Source: Rugalucina vietnamica (Eukaryota > Mollusca > Bivalvia > Lucinida > Lucinidae). From it: a DNA stretch of 64,000 bases. The stretch's first letter is position 1; every line of letters begins with the position of its first letter. The stretch is from assembly GCA_964017185.1 (NCBI GenBank), contig OZ024878.1:3844151-3908150 (forward strand), given 5' to 3'. Below are positions 11,857 to 23,340 of this stretch, one piece after another. Made by a program: the position numbers and the translations under genes. Below the pieces are notes generated by a model. That model did no database searches. It had not been told where the DNA came from and was given only the letters and a program-made list of their open reading frames with translations.

Positions 11857-13740
11857 GTTCGTGCGACATATGGTATCGCCTTATTACCATGCATCTTTTA
11901 ATAATCAGTAGTCATAGCATATTGTTATCAAACTTAATATCCTCTGATAACCACACAACCAGTCATGCAAGACAAGAACAGCAGTACTGTCATGGACTCT
12001 GAACATGCCCTTAACCATGGTTATATGTCGGAGGCCAAATGTGAGAAAGCAGAGACACTGTAGTATGACTGTTTGTTTAAGTCATAAACTGATGCCATAC
12101 CAAGTATAAGTAACAATGTGGCTACTGAGGTAATAAATTAAGAAAGTATAAATAAAATATATAAAAGCTTGGTCAATGGAAGCCGTGAAAACGTTCAAAG
12201 GGATGCAGTATGGGCCATATTGTATAAAGTATTTTAAAATATCATTGCCTTAATGGACCATAAATTTTAATATGGAATCAGATTTTGAGAAACTGTTAAA
12301 TAATTGCATAGTTCTTTGTATGTATACACGGATAACATGACCAGAAACACCGCTTGTAATCATTAACCATGTTGAAGAGGGACCCAAGTCCTGAAAATGG
12401 TTGCAATGTTTTAAAAAATATTAACATTTAAAACCAAACCAATGAACCCTAATGGGCCTGAAAGACGAGTGAAAGTGCTAACCTGACATCAAGTCTTATA
12501 CCGTTATTAAGGATTGCAACCGTGACTTTCATTAGGAAAACATGTCCTTGGAATGAATACCCCATAACTCCCATTTTTATATAATAAAACTGGGGTATGC
12601 AATTTTAGAATATTTATTTATTTACATACTGTGTACATCCTCTTATCTCAAAAACTTTACCCCCATTTTCCCATGTTTTGGGGGTAAAGTGCGGTGTCCA
12701 CTTATGCTGTAATATCTGCTGTGATTATATACAGCTTATCAGTGTTGAGCTGCATCTCCTGGGTAATTATGCAAGGAATGGTCAGATTTACTGTAACCTG
12801 ATACCTAGAATTCCAGGTATTTTACAGTACAAACCAAACCAAAAAAATAAACTATTGTTAATTTTTCATCAAAATACAATTTAATCAAAATAATTAAAAT
12901 AATTATAAAAAGTTAAGCGACATTTCATTTTCAATGGTCTAGATCGGTTCTGTATTAAGGATTTTGTATGGTCATTTGTACATGCTGATCAGAGCAGATG
13001 TTCCTTACCTGGAATTTTTTATCAGAGGCTGCTGAACTGAAATTATCCCTGCTAATTGGTTTTACTGCCTTTTGCACCATGGGTGTCTAATGACCAAAGT
13101 GGATTTTTGGAGTTAAGAGAATGTACACACTATGTACATATTTTTTTCTTATTTTTGATCCAAAACATGAGTTGTGGGTACTCGTTAGAACCGCCTCGTC
13201 AATGTTTTGAGCAAAAATATTGAAAATATCGATATTTTTCTTATGAAAATTTCAGTTTTTACAGCAGAAAAGATCTCTGTATTTTGCATGGGCATGTTTT
13301 CATAATGACATACAAAGAATTCTATATCCGTTCACCTTTCCCAATGTAAAGGCCCTAATTTCCGAATCTGACTTTAAATCTAATTAGATCATGGTCATCT
13401 TATTCACAAATCATTAGTGATAAGCCTCTGTTATGGATGGTAAATAACACGTTTGTCACCCCCCCCCCCCCCCACCCCCCCATTCAGGAATATTATTTCT
13501 TTTAAGTATCATAGCCCATGTGGTCAATATTTCACAAACAACCTTTCACTTTCCTCATCCAAAGAGCATAAACAATGGCTTTAATTGGCTGATCATTTCA
13601 AAAAAACATTTAACCATTATTTCGGAGAAGACCTCTAGGAAGTGTAAAGTGAAAAGTCTGTCTCAGTGTATCTTTTTTAAACTTTCTACGGGCGAGTAAT
13701 ATAAAATCATTTAAAAGTAACACAACAATGTTTTACAAAA
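11857..13740. other. Intergenic, no gene recognised
   Basis: AT-rich sequence. Only local structures are visible: a hairpin of TTTACCCCCA and TGGGGGTAAA (12655-12690), half of the TGTGGGTACTCGTTAGAACC palindrome family at 13173-13197, and a C-rich tract (13460-13480). A stretch at 12178-12230 resembles 44017-44070, so it belongs to an uncharacterised repeat. Confidence 0.5.
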
Positions 13741-13744
13741 ACAT

Positions 13745-13930
13745 GCGTCCCAGTCAACAGTCATTTCGGGACGGAGCCACCGCTTCTTGGGTATTTACCA
13801 GTACTCTGGGGGTGAAAATTAAAACAGGTCCTTTAATGTGCCTTGCCCAATGACACAACACAGAGCCGCGAATGGGGATCGAACTCAAAACGCTCTTCCA
13901 CTACGCTTCCGCGCTACGCACAGAACAGTC
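13745..13930 (-). repeat. tRNA-headed SINE, minus strand
   Basis: The minus strand gives a box A-like region (AGCGCGGAAGCGTAGTGG), a box B-like GAGTTCGATCCCC and then a body ending near 13745. It is the typical composition of a molluscan tRNA SINE. Degenerate. Confidence 0.55.
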
Positions 13931-13938
13931 TTCATTAT

Positions 13939-14211
13939 CTTTTTTTTTTTTTTTTTTTTTTTTTTTTGATTCAGTTTAACGTCCCTTTCAAGATTATTTC
14001 AGCTCATATGAGACGGGCCAATCGGTAGGTGGGGCGAAAACGGGAGGACCCCGAGAAAAACCACCTGACACACCCACAAGCAGAACTTGGTTTGTCTCAC
14101 ATGTGGCCAGAGCGGGGCTCGAACCCACACCAGACACAGCGGTGAGATGATCGAATGGTTAAGTGCGGTAATGAAATATCAGCGCTCTTAACCACTCGGC
14201 CACGGGGGCCG
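13939..14211 (-). repeat. tRNA-headed SINE with A-tail, minus strand
   Basis: The minus strand starts with GGCGGCCCCCGTGGCCGAG, continues with a box A GTGGCCGAGTGGTTAAG and a box B GGGTTCGAGCCCC, and ends in GGACGTTAAACTGAATC plus a run of about 28 A (T tract at 13940-13967). The head resembles a serine- or leucine-type tRNA by its box A, with extra bases between the boxes. Full-length by appearance. Confidence 0.75.
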
Positions 14212-14391
14212 CCAATTATCGTTTTCGAATTACGTTTTTTTGCAGTGTTCCAAAAACAATCGGCTGGTGTAGAAATGTAGTGTTATTCCTATAATCTGAT
14301 AGGGGCATTACTCAAGTGCATGTAGTAGTGTGCATGTCACCTTAGCGATTCAATTACCATTGTCCAATAGAAATTTTAACATATTCACAAA

Positions 14392-14627
14392 TGAGCCGTT
14401 TCGTGGGAAAACCAACAATGTGGTTTCCGAACAGGTCTGACACAAACCGGGCTGTACAGCCACAGAAGGCAGATAGAAGCTTGAAATTTTGGATTTAATA
14501 AGAAGAGGAAGTGTACTATCTGAGTAGCGAAAACAAAGGCGCTGATCAGCTTCGCAGTTACTGCGAAGCTGATCTGCGCCTTTGTTTTAGCATATGCAGA
14601 TTGTTGGTTTTTCCATGAGGCGGCTCA
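14392..14627. mobile_element. TGAGCC foldback MITE
   Basis: Terminal inverted repeats of TGAGCCG...GGGAAAACCAACAAT flank a body with a perfect central palindrome, CAGCTTCGCAG / CTGCGAAGCTG. The flanks are AA on both sides. Further copies lie at 19122, 19633, 19949, 24020, 27383, 44434 and 52197/56650. No coding capacity. Confidence 0.9.
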
Positions 14628-15644
14628 AATGTTTTATTATCAGTAATCACATTAACAGAATGATCTTTATATTGTTTCATCAAAACAAAGAACCTTTGAA
14701 AACAATTACTAATACAAAATACATTTTATAGACAAAGAAACAATTAAAAGACTATTTAATCAACTAATGCGCATTTCTGTTCAGCTCTTCAGATCAAATA
14801 GGAGGATTTCAAAACAACTGACCAAAAGCGAGCGACAGGTATCGTACCTTGTTTTAATGATACATTTTTCCTTTTGATTTTACAAATATCGTATTACAAA
14901 TGGACTTTTTCACAGAACACAATATAACTGACCGAATATTTTTCCGCATCGGCCAGATCATACAATTGCACGGGGTCTATTCTTCAAGCCAATATGCTCG
15001 GGAGTTGTGCTGGTTAGGGTCAATTTAGTCAGGTGTTTCATTTGTTTTCTTCATAAAATGAAAAAAAAAAATATAAGAACTTAGGTCAGCAATGTACATT
15101 TTATGAAGTGCAGTCTCTAGATACATATTAAAGCATCAAATAAACATTAAAAGATTTATGCAAAAGTTTGAGAAGCGTTCAGCGAAAATGTTCAAAGCTC
15201 ATAAAAACACGTGCCTCATTCGCGAGAAGATAAACTAGCGGTACATTTTGGTTGATTTGTCGACACACTTGTGATTTTGAGCAGACTGTTAAAGGTGAGT
15301 ACACTTGTTGGTCTTCAATGATTTATATATTCAAGAAAAAACATGCAATTTTGCTTTGGAGGAAGAACAGCATGTAAACATGTAAAGTATAAGAATAAAA
15401 TGTAGGGGTGGTGTGAATGCAAAGCACAAAATCGTGGGTTGAGATATTTTCAAAAACATGAAACTGTTAAGTTTTCGTTATTTATTGAGATTCGTTCGTG
15501 AAAAGGACTCTTTTAAAAGGGAATACCACGATTAATATGTGCAGTTGCACAAATAAAGACTTTCGTTAAATTGTTACTGTAGATCGAAAAGTAATAGGCG
15601 TTATAAGCATTGCAACTAATTTGTACGATTACAGTGAAAGTGTA
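14628..15644. other. Intergenic, no gene recognised
   Basis: AT-rich. AAAGGTGAGT at 15290-15299 would serve as a splice donor, but no coding sequence precedes it. Confidence 0.45.
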
Positions 15645-16190
15645 TTGTTTATGCCTATGTTACATTTGACCGATCATCGTACGATTTTTCAGTCTGCGAT
15701 TTCCCTAGGATTTTAGACATCGTAGGTGATCGTGAGCTACGATGTATGTGTTAACAATTCAACGATTTTTTGCTATGGCTTTCGTCGATGTTTTTGAACC
15801 GTATGGAGATCGTATGGAATCCGCACTCTTTTATTGGAAATCGTACGGAGCCTGTGCGATGTCCCCGAGGAGTCCCTATGATTTCTGACTGAGCCCTTGT
15901 GGTCTCCCTACGATCGCCGTACGATGTTTTGTCCACAAAATATCATAATAAACCTTTCGGCGATCGTACGATCATCGCGGGGTCTCCGTACGGTGCGCGC
16001 ACGGCGTGTCAACGGGCTACGCTTTTGCGATTTTTAAAAACTTGTCAAAGTGCAGACTATTACAAATTCGTAGAGGCTATGATGATCGTTGGAACATCGT
16101 AGGATCATCCTGCGGACACCGGGCGAAAATGCCAAAATTGGCATCTGCGATCATCGCAGGCTAATCGTAGGCAAAATGTGTCCTTTGCAT
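15645..16190. repeat. CGTACGATC-rich repeat
   Basis: About 540 bp strikingly rich in CGATCG, CGTACG and ATCGTA motifs, far denser in CpG than its surroundings. The edges (ACATTTGACCGATCATCG at the left, and the reverse complement of GCTAATCGTAGGCAAAATGT at the right) are loosely inverted, suggesting a DNA element with subterminal repeats. The open frames here are by-products of the motif. Confidence 0.55.
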
Positions 16191-17544
16191 TTGCCATAGT
16201 AGTCATTGATGTGAGGATGAGTTGGGCATTACGTCCAGTCCATGATTTAGGTCAAACGGAGGCAAGATCTAGGTATACGGCTTTCATTTTTATATAAACA
16301 CCAAAAAAAAAAAAAAAAAAAAATGCAACTTAATTTCAAACCACGCTAAAACAATCGCCAGTTGAATAGACTCATTCTCTACTACACACGGGCCCATTCA
16401 ATGAGAACAATCTATTTCTTAACTAACCAAATTATGCACCCTGCATACGACATTATTTGCCATAAATGTACATGGGAATATTATGTAGGATCTGAATAGA
16501 CGCGTTAGCTGATATGTGTTATACATAAACAGGGTGCGTTGCATAATGCTAGCGCTAGCAAGCACTTCGTAACTATTTCCTATGCAATGGTGTGTTACAA
16601 AACGTGTTCGCCAGCGCTACGTAACGCTGCCAGGAGCTGCCTGTCTGAAAGCAACCCGCCGTTGCTAAGGAACAAGGAAGATCAAAATGGCTTCATCAAT
16701 ATCTCAAGGGTTCGCGTTATGCAACTCGCGCCAGAATTAGGAGGGACCATTTTTAAGTTTCGGGATAGGATGAGATCCTTGTTAAGCTTTTGAGCCACTA
16801 TAAACAAGCTCAATTATTTCAAATTTGAGAATGGTTGCGATTGCAAAAACAATATGAGCACCCGGTACAGTGTCAGTCTGATTGCACGTTTACCGTACTA
16901 AAGCGTCTTAACATTCACGGCCTCCTGAAAAATGTGCTTATACTAAGATTTTTTATTTTGGACTCGCTTTCACGTAGCATTTTCGATTCCCAGGAATGTA
17001 CGTACTGGTTATATTTATTTGTGGGTCGAATCGGACAATGTCCGGTGCATAAATATTCAAAATGTAGGGCACACTTGTGAATCTGGCCGAAATTGTTATA
17101 TCAAAACAGCCACGTATCGAAACTTTGAACATCAAAAACTAGTTTCCCATTGCATCTTCGCCACTCTAGTTTTGATTTTTAGTAGCGTTTGTAAATTCTC
17201 TTGAGACTGCATATCAGGATTTTATTCAAAATCATAAGATAAAACAGTAATAATGCAACTTACCTGTTCACCTGTCTACTCCATTACTTTGTTTACATTC
17301 AATTTTTCACAACCACTACCGGAACCAGCTTATATCTGGACGACACCAGATTATAAAGGCTTAGAGAATAGACCCCGTGAATTGAATACAGAATGCATAT
17401 ACAGAAACAACAGCAAAGATCTACTCCAAAGAAAATCTAATTCTAAGAACTGTAAGACTAGCAAAATTCTAAGTACGGTATCGTCTTTTTTATTATTTTA
17501 TTTATCTATTTTTATATTTCATATATTTACTTTTTATTTGATTT
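16191..17544. other. Intergenic, no gene recognised
   Basis: It holds an A tract (16303-16323), a segment 16516-16800 with an open frame of 84 codons that I do not recognise, and AT-rich sequence. ORFs of 60-110 codons around 16835-17585 show no motif and unusual composition. Confidence 0.45.
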
Positions 17545-17766
17545 TGCTGCTTGAACGTTATGTACATTTTCATAGTTTTAGTTAAGTTCGGGTAACTGAG
17601 TGGCCGCCTATTGAGAAATAGCTGCTCTGCTCACTTGGCTAACGATATGTTTTCTAAGTATAAGTATCTAATTGTTCACTTTGGTTTGCTCACCTCGGTT
17701 TTTGGATTGGGAATTTCTTTCTGATTGCACCTTTTCCTGATCATTGCCTACTTGTACCTTTTTAGA
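17545..17766 (+). mobile_element. Naiad 3'-end fragment upstream of TRIM-like gene
   Basis: A diverged copy of the last ~220 bases of the Naiad family (compare 1805-2018 and 56440-56649). It ends in CCTACTTGTACCTTTTT, the shared 3' terminus. The next bases lead straight into the start codon of the B-box gene at 17770. The 5' truncation point is uncertain because of divergence. Confidence 0.85.
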
Positions 17767-17769
17767 AAC

Positions 17770-18913
17770 ATGGCCTCAGGCGGAGCATCACGGTCAGTGC
17801 TCGGATCTTCTGACGAAACATTTGAGTTTGAGTGCGGCCTTTGTATCGAAGGAGGAAAACACAGGGAGGCGAAGGAGTTCTGTCCTGAATGTAAAACATA
17901 TCTGTGCGGTTCTTGCATAAATTATCATTGTCGATTCCCGGCCCTGCGAAATCATAAAACGGTTTCGACCGAGGACATGAAGAAAGTCTGTGGGCTTTGC
18001 AGTGCTGATGGTAAAAACAAGGAAGCTCGGTATTTCTGTAAAAACTGTGATTCCTGGATATGTGAAGATTGCAAGAAATCACACCAAAGGTTTCGGGACC
18101 TGACAAAACATACAATTGTATCTAGAAGTGAAATGTTCCATTCTGATTCAACAGTACCGTGTGATATCTCTGTACAACTGGGCCAGTTGTCAACTAAAGT
18201 TTCAGAAGAAAATTCGTATCCCAAAACTGGAACTAAAACTAAACCACAAAGTACAAATGAAAATAAACAATCTGATTCATCAACACAAACAAGTAGCTGT
18301 AAACAACAGTAATGTTATAGTAACTATAACTGACAAGAACCAACTCCAGTTCATCCAAGTGTTACCGTCTCTCAAGCTAGGTCGTACTATTGATGTTGAC
18401 GAGGAGTGTCGGGGTGTTGCTGTAGCAGCTGGCAAGATATTTATCTCCTGTTACAACTATGATGAGAAGGTTGGTGACATACGAGTGTATGATCTAGATG
18501 GGAGGGACCTGGGGAAGAGACTCGGCATCAATCCAGACGGTTCAAACATGTTCCGTTGTCCTCAGTATGTCGCTGCTAGTAGGTCAGGTGACAAGATATT
18601 TGTATCTGACTGGTCCGCTAGCACTAACACAGTGAGCTGTCTGACCAGTGACGGTAAGCTATTGTATCAATATAGAGATGATGATCTGGAAGGGCCACGC
18701 GGTTTATTGGTAGATGACAATGACAATGTTATTGTATGTGGTTATGCCTGTAACACAGTTCAGGTGATAACATCAGCTGGCAAGAAACACAAGACACTGC
18801 TGTCGTCACAGGATGGAAAATCTTATCCCCGGTGTGTCAGTTTCAGACCCAGTGATGGAACTCTTGTTGTTGGTGGTGACATTTACAAACTAATGGTATA
18901 TCAAATGTCATGA
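17770..18913 (+). pseudogene. TRIM-like B-box/NHL gene, frame-broken and shortened
   Basis: The ATG at 17770 has a good context (AAACATGG). The first frame (to 18312) encodes two tandem B-box zinc fingers: CGLC...FCPECKTYLCGSC...H, and CGLC...FCKNCDSWICEDC...H, at about residues 18-61 and 68-112. A polar linker then runs to a TAA. The second frame (about 18313-18913) continues as an NHL/beta-propeller-like C-terminus (GRTIDVDEECRGVAV, IFVSDW, GPRGLLVDDNDNVIVCGY) and ends at TGA 18911. Bivalve B-box/NHL proteins normally have a coiled coil and a further ~100 residues between these parts, which are missing. There is no RING domain. A 1-base shift near 18312 separates the halves; it may be a real lesion or a sequence error. 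Probably a pseudogene of a large innate-immunity or E3-like family. Confidence 0.7.
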
Positions 18914-19121
18914 AAGCCTCGAGGTTTGTTTTCAAATGTTAAGAAATCAATTAATAACGTGGGTAAAACAAGTTTGATTATCGCCACTGGTCAGTCTGCG
19001 TGTAAGCGAGAGTACATCGACAGTTAATGACTATAGATAAGCCACGTCAGATGATAACCTAAATTATGCAAATCGACTCTTGACAGTCTTTCAGTTTCAG
19101 ATCGAGTAATGGAACAGGGAT
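18914..19121. other. 3' flank of TRIM-like gene
   Basis: Short AT-rich stretch with no recognised signal. Confidence 0.4.
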
Positions 19122-19346
19122 TGAGCCGCCGCATGGGAAAACCAACAATCTGCATATGTGAAAACAAAGACGCAGATCAGCTTCGCGGTTACGCGAAGCT
19201 GATCAGCGCCTTTGTTTTCGCTACTCGGATAGTACAATCCCTCTTCAATCTCAAGCTTCTAGCCTGCTTCTGTGACTGTACAGGCTGGTTTGTGTCAGGC
19301 CTGGATGGAAACCCAAATTGTTTTTTTTTTCTCATGCCCAGGCTCA
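19122..19346. mobile_element. TGAGCC foldback MITE
   Basis: Starts TGAGCCGCCGCATGGGAAAA and ends in CCAGGCTCA, with the central palindrome CAGCTTCGCGG...GCGAAGCTG at about 19178-19205. Same family as 14392. Confidence 0.85.
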
Positions 19347-19632
19347 TTTTTGTTTCTGTGAAAACAATGTCTATGACAATGCATATTGATTTAGTATTTC
19401 AACAACCAGACTAGAAGGGAAAAGTAAATGAATACGCCTTCATAGGCTTTTGAGATTACTTTTGGGGACAAAACTTTTATCATTTATTGTAATTCTTCTA
19501 TGCTAAACCAGATTTTATGAATTTTGCTGTTCTGCATCAAAAAAGACAAACAAAAAACAGAAAAAAAGACTGATGACAAGTTTAAAATCTTTTAACAGCA
19601 ATATGCATTTAACCATCGTAATATACCATATT
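19347..19632. other. AT-rich spacer between MITEs
   Basis: Nothing recognised. Confidence 0.4.
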
Positions 19633-19873
19633 TGAGCCGCCCCATGGGAAAACAAACAATTTGCATAGGCGAAAACAAAGCTGCAGATCAGCTGTGCAGT
19701 AACTGCACAGCTGATCTGATCAGCGCCTTTGTTTTCGCTTCTCAGATAGTACAGTTCCTCTTCTACTTAAATCCGAAATTTTAAGCTTCTAGCTCTTTTC
19801 TTAGACTGTACAGCCTTATTTGTGTCGGACCTGTTCGGAAATCACATTGTATGTTTTCCCACGAGGTGGCTCA
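19633..19873. mobile_element. TGAGCC foldback MITE
   Basis: Complete copy with the central palindrome CAGCTGTGCAGTAACTGCAC (a sequence variant of the 14392 copy, with both arms changed together). Flanks TT on both sides. Confidence 0.88.
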
Positions 19874-19948
19874 TTTGTTAAATACATGGTTATGTGTTAC
19901 TTTGTATATTTGAGCTCGGATCCAATATATTTTATTGGACCAGAGAAT

Positions 19949-20119
19949 TGAGTCACTGCATGGGAAAACCAACAATTTGGGTTCCAACCAGGTCAGACAC
20001 CGTGACAAACTGAGCTGTACAGTCATGGGAGAAAGAAGGGGTTAAGAAGAAGGTGGATGGTACTATCTGTGTAGAGTAAACAAAGGCAGTTACTTTTGGT
20101 TTTCTGATGCGGCGGCTCA
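19949..20119. mobile_element. TGAGCC foldback MITE, internally deleted
   Basis: Both terminal repeats are present (TGAGTCACTGCATGGG and GATGCGGCGGCTCA), but the central hairpin is lost after AAACAAAGG. Confidence 0.8.
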
Positions 20120-20677
20120 ATTATTGTCATAAAGTCCCATAAATTGGAGACAACATTCCAACATGACCATAGTTGTTGACTGTGACATAAGTTAAAGGCG
20201 TCAACTCAAACAAAACAAAAATAATTATTTTGTAATTTTTGTTTTCAAAGGGACAGAACTCAGAAAAAATGCATAACTCGGACATGAGAAAAATATAGTT
20301 CAACTATTTGTTTCATAAGCGATACATATGTGAAATTTCAAATCCCTAGCATGCACCATTCAAATGTTACAAAAAAGCATAACAGATCGACAGACCGACA
20401 AACTGAAAGCAATATGCCCTTTCAACTTTTTCAAAGTTTGGAACTTTGGGGCATAAAAATGTAGTTGAGCTTTTTTCTTTTATAGTATGCTGTCGAGATA
20501 CAAAAACTTATTATTTTATATTCATCATTATTTTGTTAAAATTTACTGAAACCCCAGAAATTGATTTCTTGAACAGTATAATTCATTATCAACAATTGGT
20601 AATTAACGATCCTGGGTATGATTACTGGTTCACAAATGGGCCAAAACGTGAGAAAATGTACCTTTGGACAATTGTTA
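20120..20677. other. Intergenic, no gene recognised
   Basis: Contains part of a common repeat with GACAGACCGACAAACTG (20390-20408). The 86-codon frame at 20446 shows no family signature. Confidence 0.4.
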
Positions 20678-21826
20678 GCTCACCTGAGCCAAAGGCTCAC
20701 AGGTGAGCTTATAGTATACCCATGATCCGGCATCCGTCCGTCCGTCGTCGTCGTCCACAATTTCAAAGATCTTCTTCTCTGAAACCGCTTGGCCGATCAA
20801 GTTGAAATTTTATGTGTAGCCTCCTTGGGTAGTGGCATTGAAATTTTGTTCGCGATATTTTGGTCACATGACCAAGATGGCCACCATGCCCATATATAGT
20901 AAAACCCTTCAAAAATCTTCTTCTCCACTACCGGCAGTCCGATTTCCACGAAACTTGGTGTGTAGCATCGGGGACTCCAGCTTATTACAGTTTGCTAAAA
21001 TGATGACCCTGGGATGACCTTGACCTATTTTACGGCAAGGTCAGTTTTGGAAACATAGGCTTTTACATTGGAAAAAATGAAAACTATGGATTTCTTGTAA
21101 ACTATTGCAGCCTGAGTCCTGAAAAGTGGTAGATGCAGACAACTAACGGAGTAGATGAAGGTATGTGATTAATATAGGTCAAGGTCATCTCTTGAACTTG
21201 GCTGATCTGTCGTTCATACACACTTTTCAAAGATCTTCTTCTCTGCAACCGCTTGGCCGATCAAAGTGAAATTTTATGTGGAACCTCCATTGGTAAGGGG
21301 TATGAAAGTTTGGTTGCGAAATTTGGGTCACATGACCAAGATGGCCGCCACACCCATATATGGTGAAAACCTTTCAAAAATTTTCTTCTCCAGAACTGAT
21401 GGGCGGATTTCCACGAAACTGGATATGTAGCATCGGGGACTCCAGCCCATCATAGTTTGCTAAAATGATGACCCTGGGATGACCCTGACCTATTTTACGG
21501 AAAGGTCAATTTTGGAAACATAGGCTTTTACATGGGAAAAGGCGAAAACAATGGATATTTTGGAAACTATTGCAGCCTGATCTGAGACTTGAAAGTTGCA
21601 TGCAGACAACTGATGGAGACAATGAAGGTATGTTATTAATTAAGGTCAAGGTCATTTCGTGACCTTGACCCAAAGCCATTGAAATATCGAAAATATAGAC
21701 TTGTTTTTCTCGGACTTGAAACTTTGCAGATGCAGACAACTTATGAAGTCAAAAAAGGTATGTAAGTATTCAAGGTCAAGGTCATTGCTTCAGGTGAGCG
21801 TTCTCAGGACCAATGGTCCTCTGGTT
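20678..21826 (+). repeat. TAGCTCACC long repeat, complete copy
   Basis: Begins with a 5' hairpin (AGCTCACCTGAGCC / GGCTCACAGGTGAGCT) and ends with the hairpin AGGACC-AAT-GGTCCT followed by CTGGT (21806-21825). Between are two tandem units of about 474 bp, each with AAGATCTTCTTCTCTG, a GGTCACATGACC E-box (20862, 21326), CAAGATGGCC and a CCATATATGG-like box. The 3' hairpin plus CTGG recalls Helitron-like ends (CTRR), but no Rep/helicase is present. Other copies: 1-177/4278-4316, 28981-30290 and 63121-64000. Confidence 0.8.
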
Positions 21827-22544
21827 TGAGTGTTAGAAGAACAATGTTACTTGGAATGTATGTTTCTAGACTCTGTAGGCCTTTATTTGACAACAATATT
21901 CAAGTTATTTTGTAAGTAATGACTAGATGAACCCTAAAAACGTCACTGTGCTGAAAAATGACGTCAAAGTTACGTAATGCATTTCTGCATGGTAGTAAAG
22001 CCTACAATACCCGATGCCTTTGCTTAAAATTGTTTAAGCATTAGTCAGTATCTATTGTTAAGATAGAATCATATCATCCTCACAGGCAATTTGTCGAAAT
22101 TATTTTGCCTATGTTTATGACGATGCCGTTGCTATGGTTACAATTTAATGATAGATATAGGAAAATTAAGAATATTTATGCTAAAACAAGGGCAGATAAC
22201 TCCACATATTGAAAATATGTTATTCAAACTCATTCGTTTGGTAGCACAGTGCTCTAAGATTACAAATACAGTGTTATTTCTAAATTTCTAAAACATATGA
22301 CAATTTTTCCGCTTTTTGATGCTTTCTACTCGTAATATCAGATTGTCCGAAGGTAGATTTTGTCGCATTGAGGTTCAAATGATGTTGGGGGTCAAGTGCC
22401 ACGATAGGGTTCTGCAGTGTTAATGTCTTTACAGCCTGTTTCCTGCTATATATATTTGTAAATATACTGTTGTTTGACCTTATATTACATGTATTGAATG
22501 CACTGAAAGTATCAATAAACGTGTAACTTTTATAAACTCGTATA
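21827..22544. other. Intergenic, no gene recognised
   Basis: AT-rich; nothing with coding or RNA character was recognised. Confidence 0.4.
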
Positions 22545-23015
22545 AATGGTAGAAATATTGCATCACAGACGAATGCTGATAAAGCATGATAATAAACTCG
22601 ATATTGACATTGTTTCTATTGTTAATACTGCCCATGAACAGGTGGAATATTTATGTACATGTACCTTAAAATGTTAAGGCCAGAGACATATTCCATAGTA
22701 GTGGAAGTATTGCCTCACAGACGAATGCTGATATAGCTTAATAATTATAGCGTAGTTGTGGGTCAGTACTATTACTATGTTATATAATGACAGTTTATTG
22801 TTAATACTGCCCATGCACAGTTGGACTATTTATGTGCATGTACCTTAAAATGTTAGAGCCAGGGACAAATTCAATAGTACTAGAAGTATTGCCCTACAGT
22901 CGTCGAATCTGATATAGCTATCATGATAATACTCTAGATATTCTAGATTCACTTTGATTCTATAGTTAACAAAGCTCCACAAACAGTTGGAATATCCATG
23001 TGTTTTATCTTATGC
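22545..23015. repeat. Three tandem ~160-180-bp monomers
   Basis: Units starting GTAGAAATATTGC, GTGGAAGTATTGCC and CTAGAAGTATTGCC share ACAGACGAATGCTGATA, AATACTGCCCATG and CCTTAAAATGTTA. Non-coding tandem repeat. Confidence 0.75.
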
Positions 23016-23340
23016 ATGTATGTGTAGTCACCTAGAGAGAGGGCATTCTAATCTTGCACACCAGATAGAGAAATCTTAACGTTTTACCCATGTGAGAAAT
23101 TCTTATCTCACCCTCGTTATCTCGCCCCGTCGCACACTGCGTTCAAGTGTTCTTTTTTAACATTGGTTGTATAGGACGTAACGAAATTTCGTCTCTAAGC
23201 ACAAACGTCACGATGACGTCAAAACGTTTTAATTCAAAATGGCGGACGCCGCCATTGTAGCATTTTTCTAGGTAAATAGTATAAAAATCAAGGTTCACCG
23301 CATTACAGCGTGCAAGAAAAAGAACCCATCATTCGTGTAA

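Noticed and set aside
14140-14211. tRNA-Ser/Leu gene on the minus strand
   Set aside because: Extra bases between the boxes and a SINE body with A-tail show it to be a SINE.
17253-17585. 110-codon frame upstream of the TRIM-like gene as its first exon
   Set aside because: It runs into the Naiad fragment, has no motif and no convincing donor.
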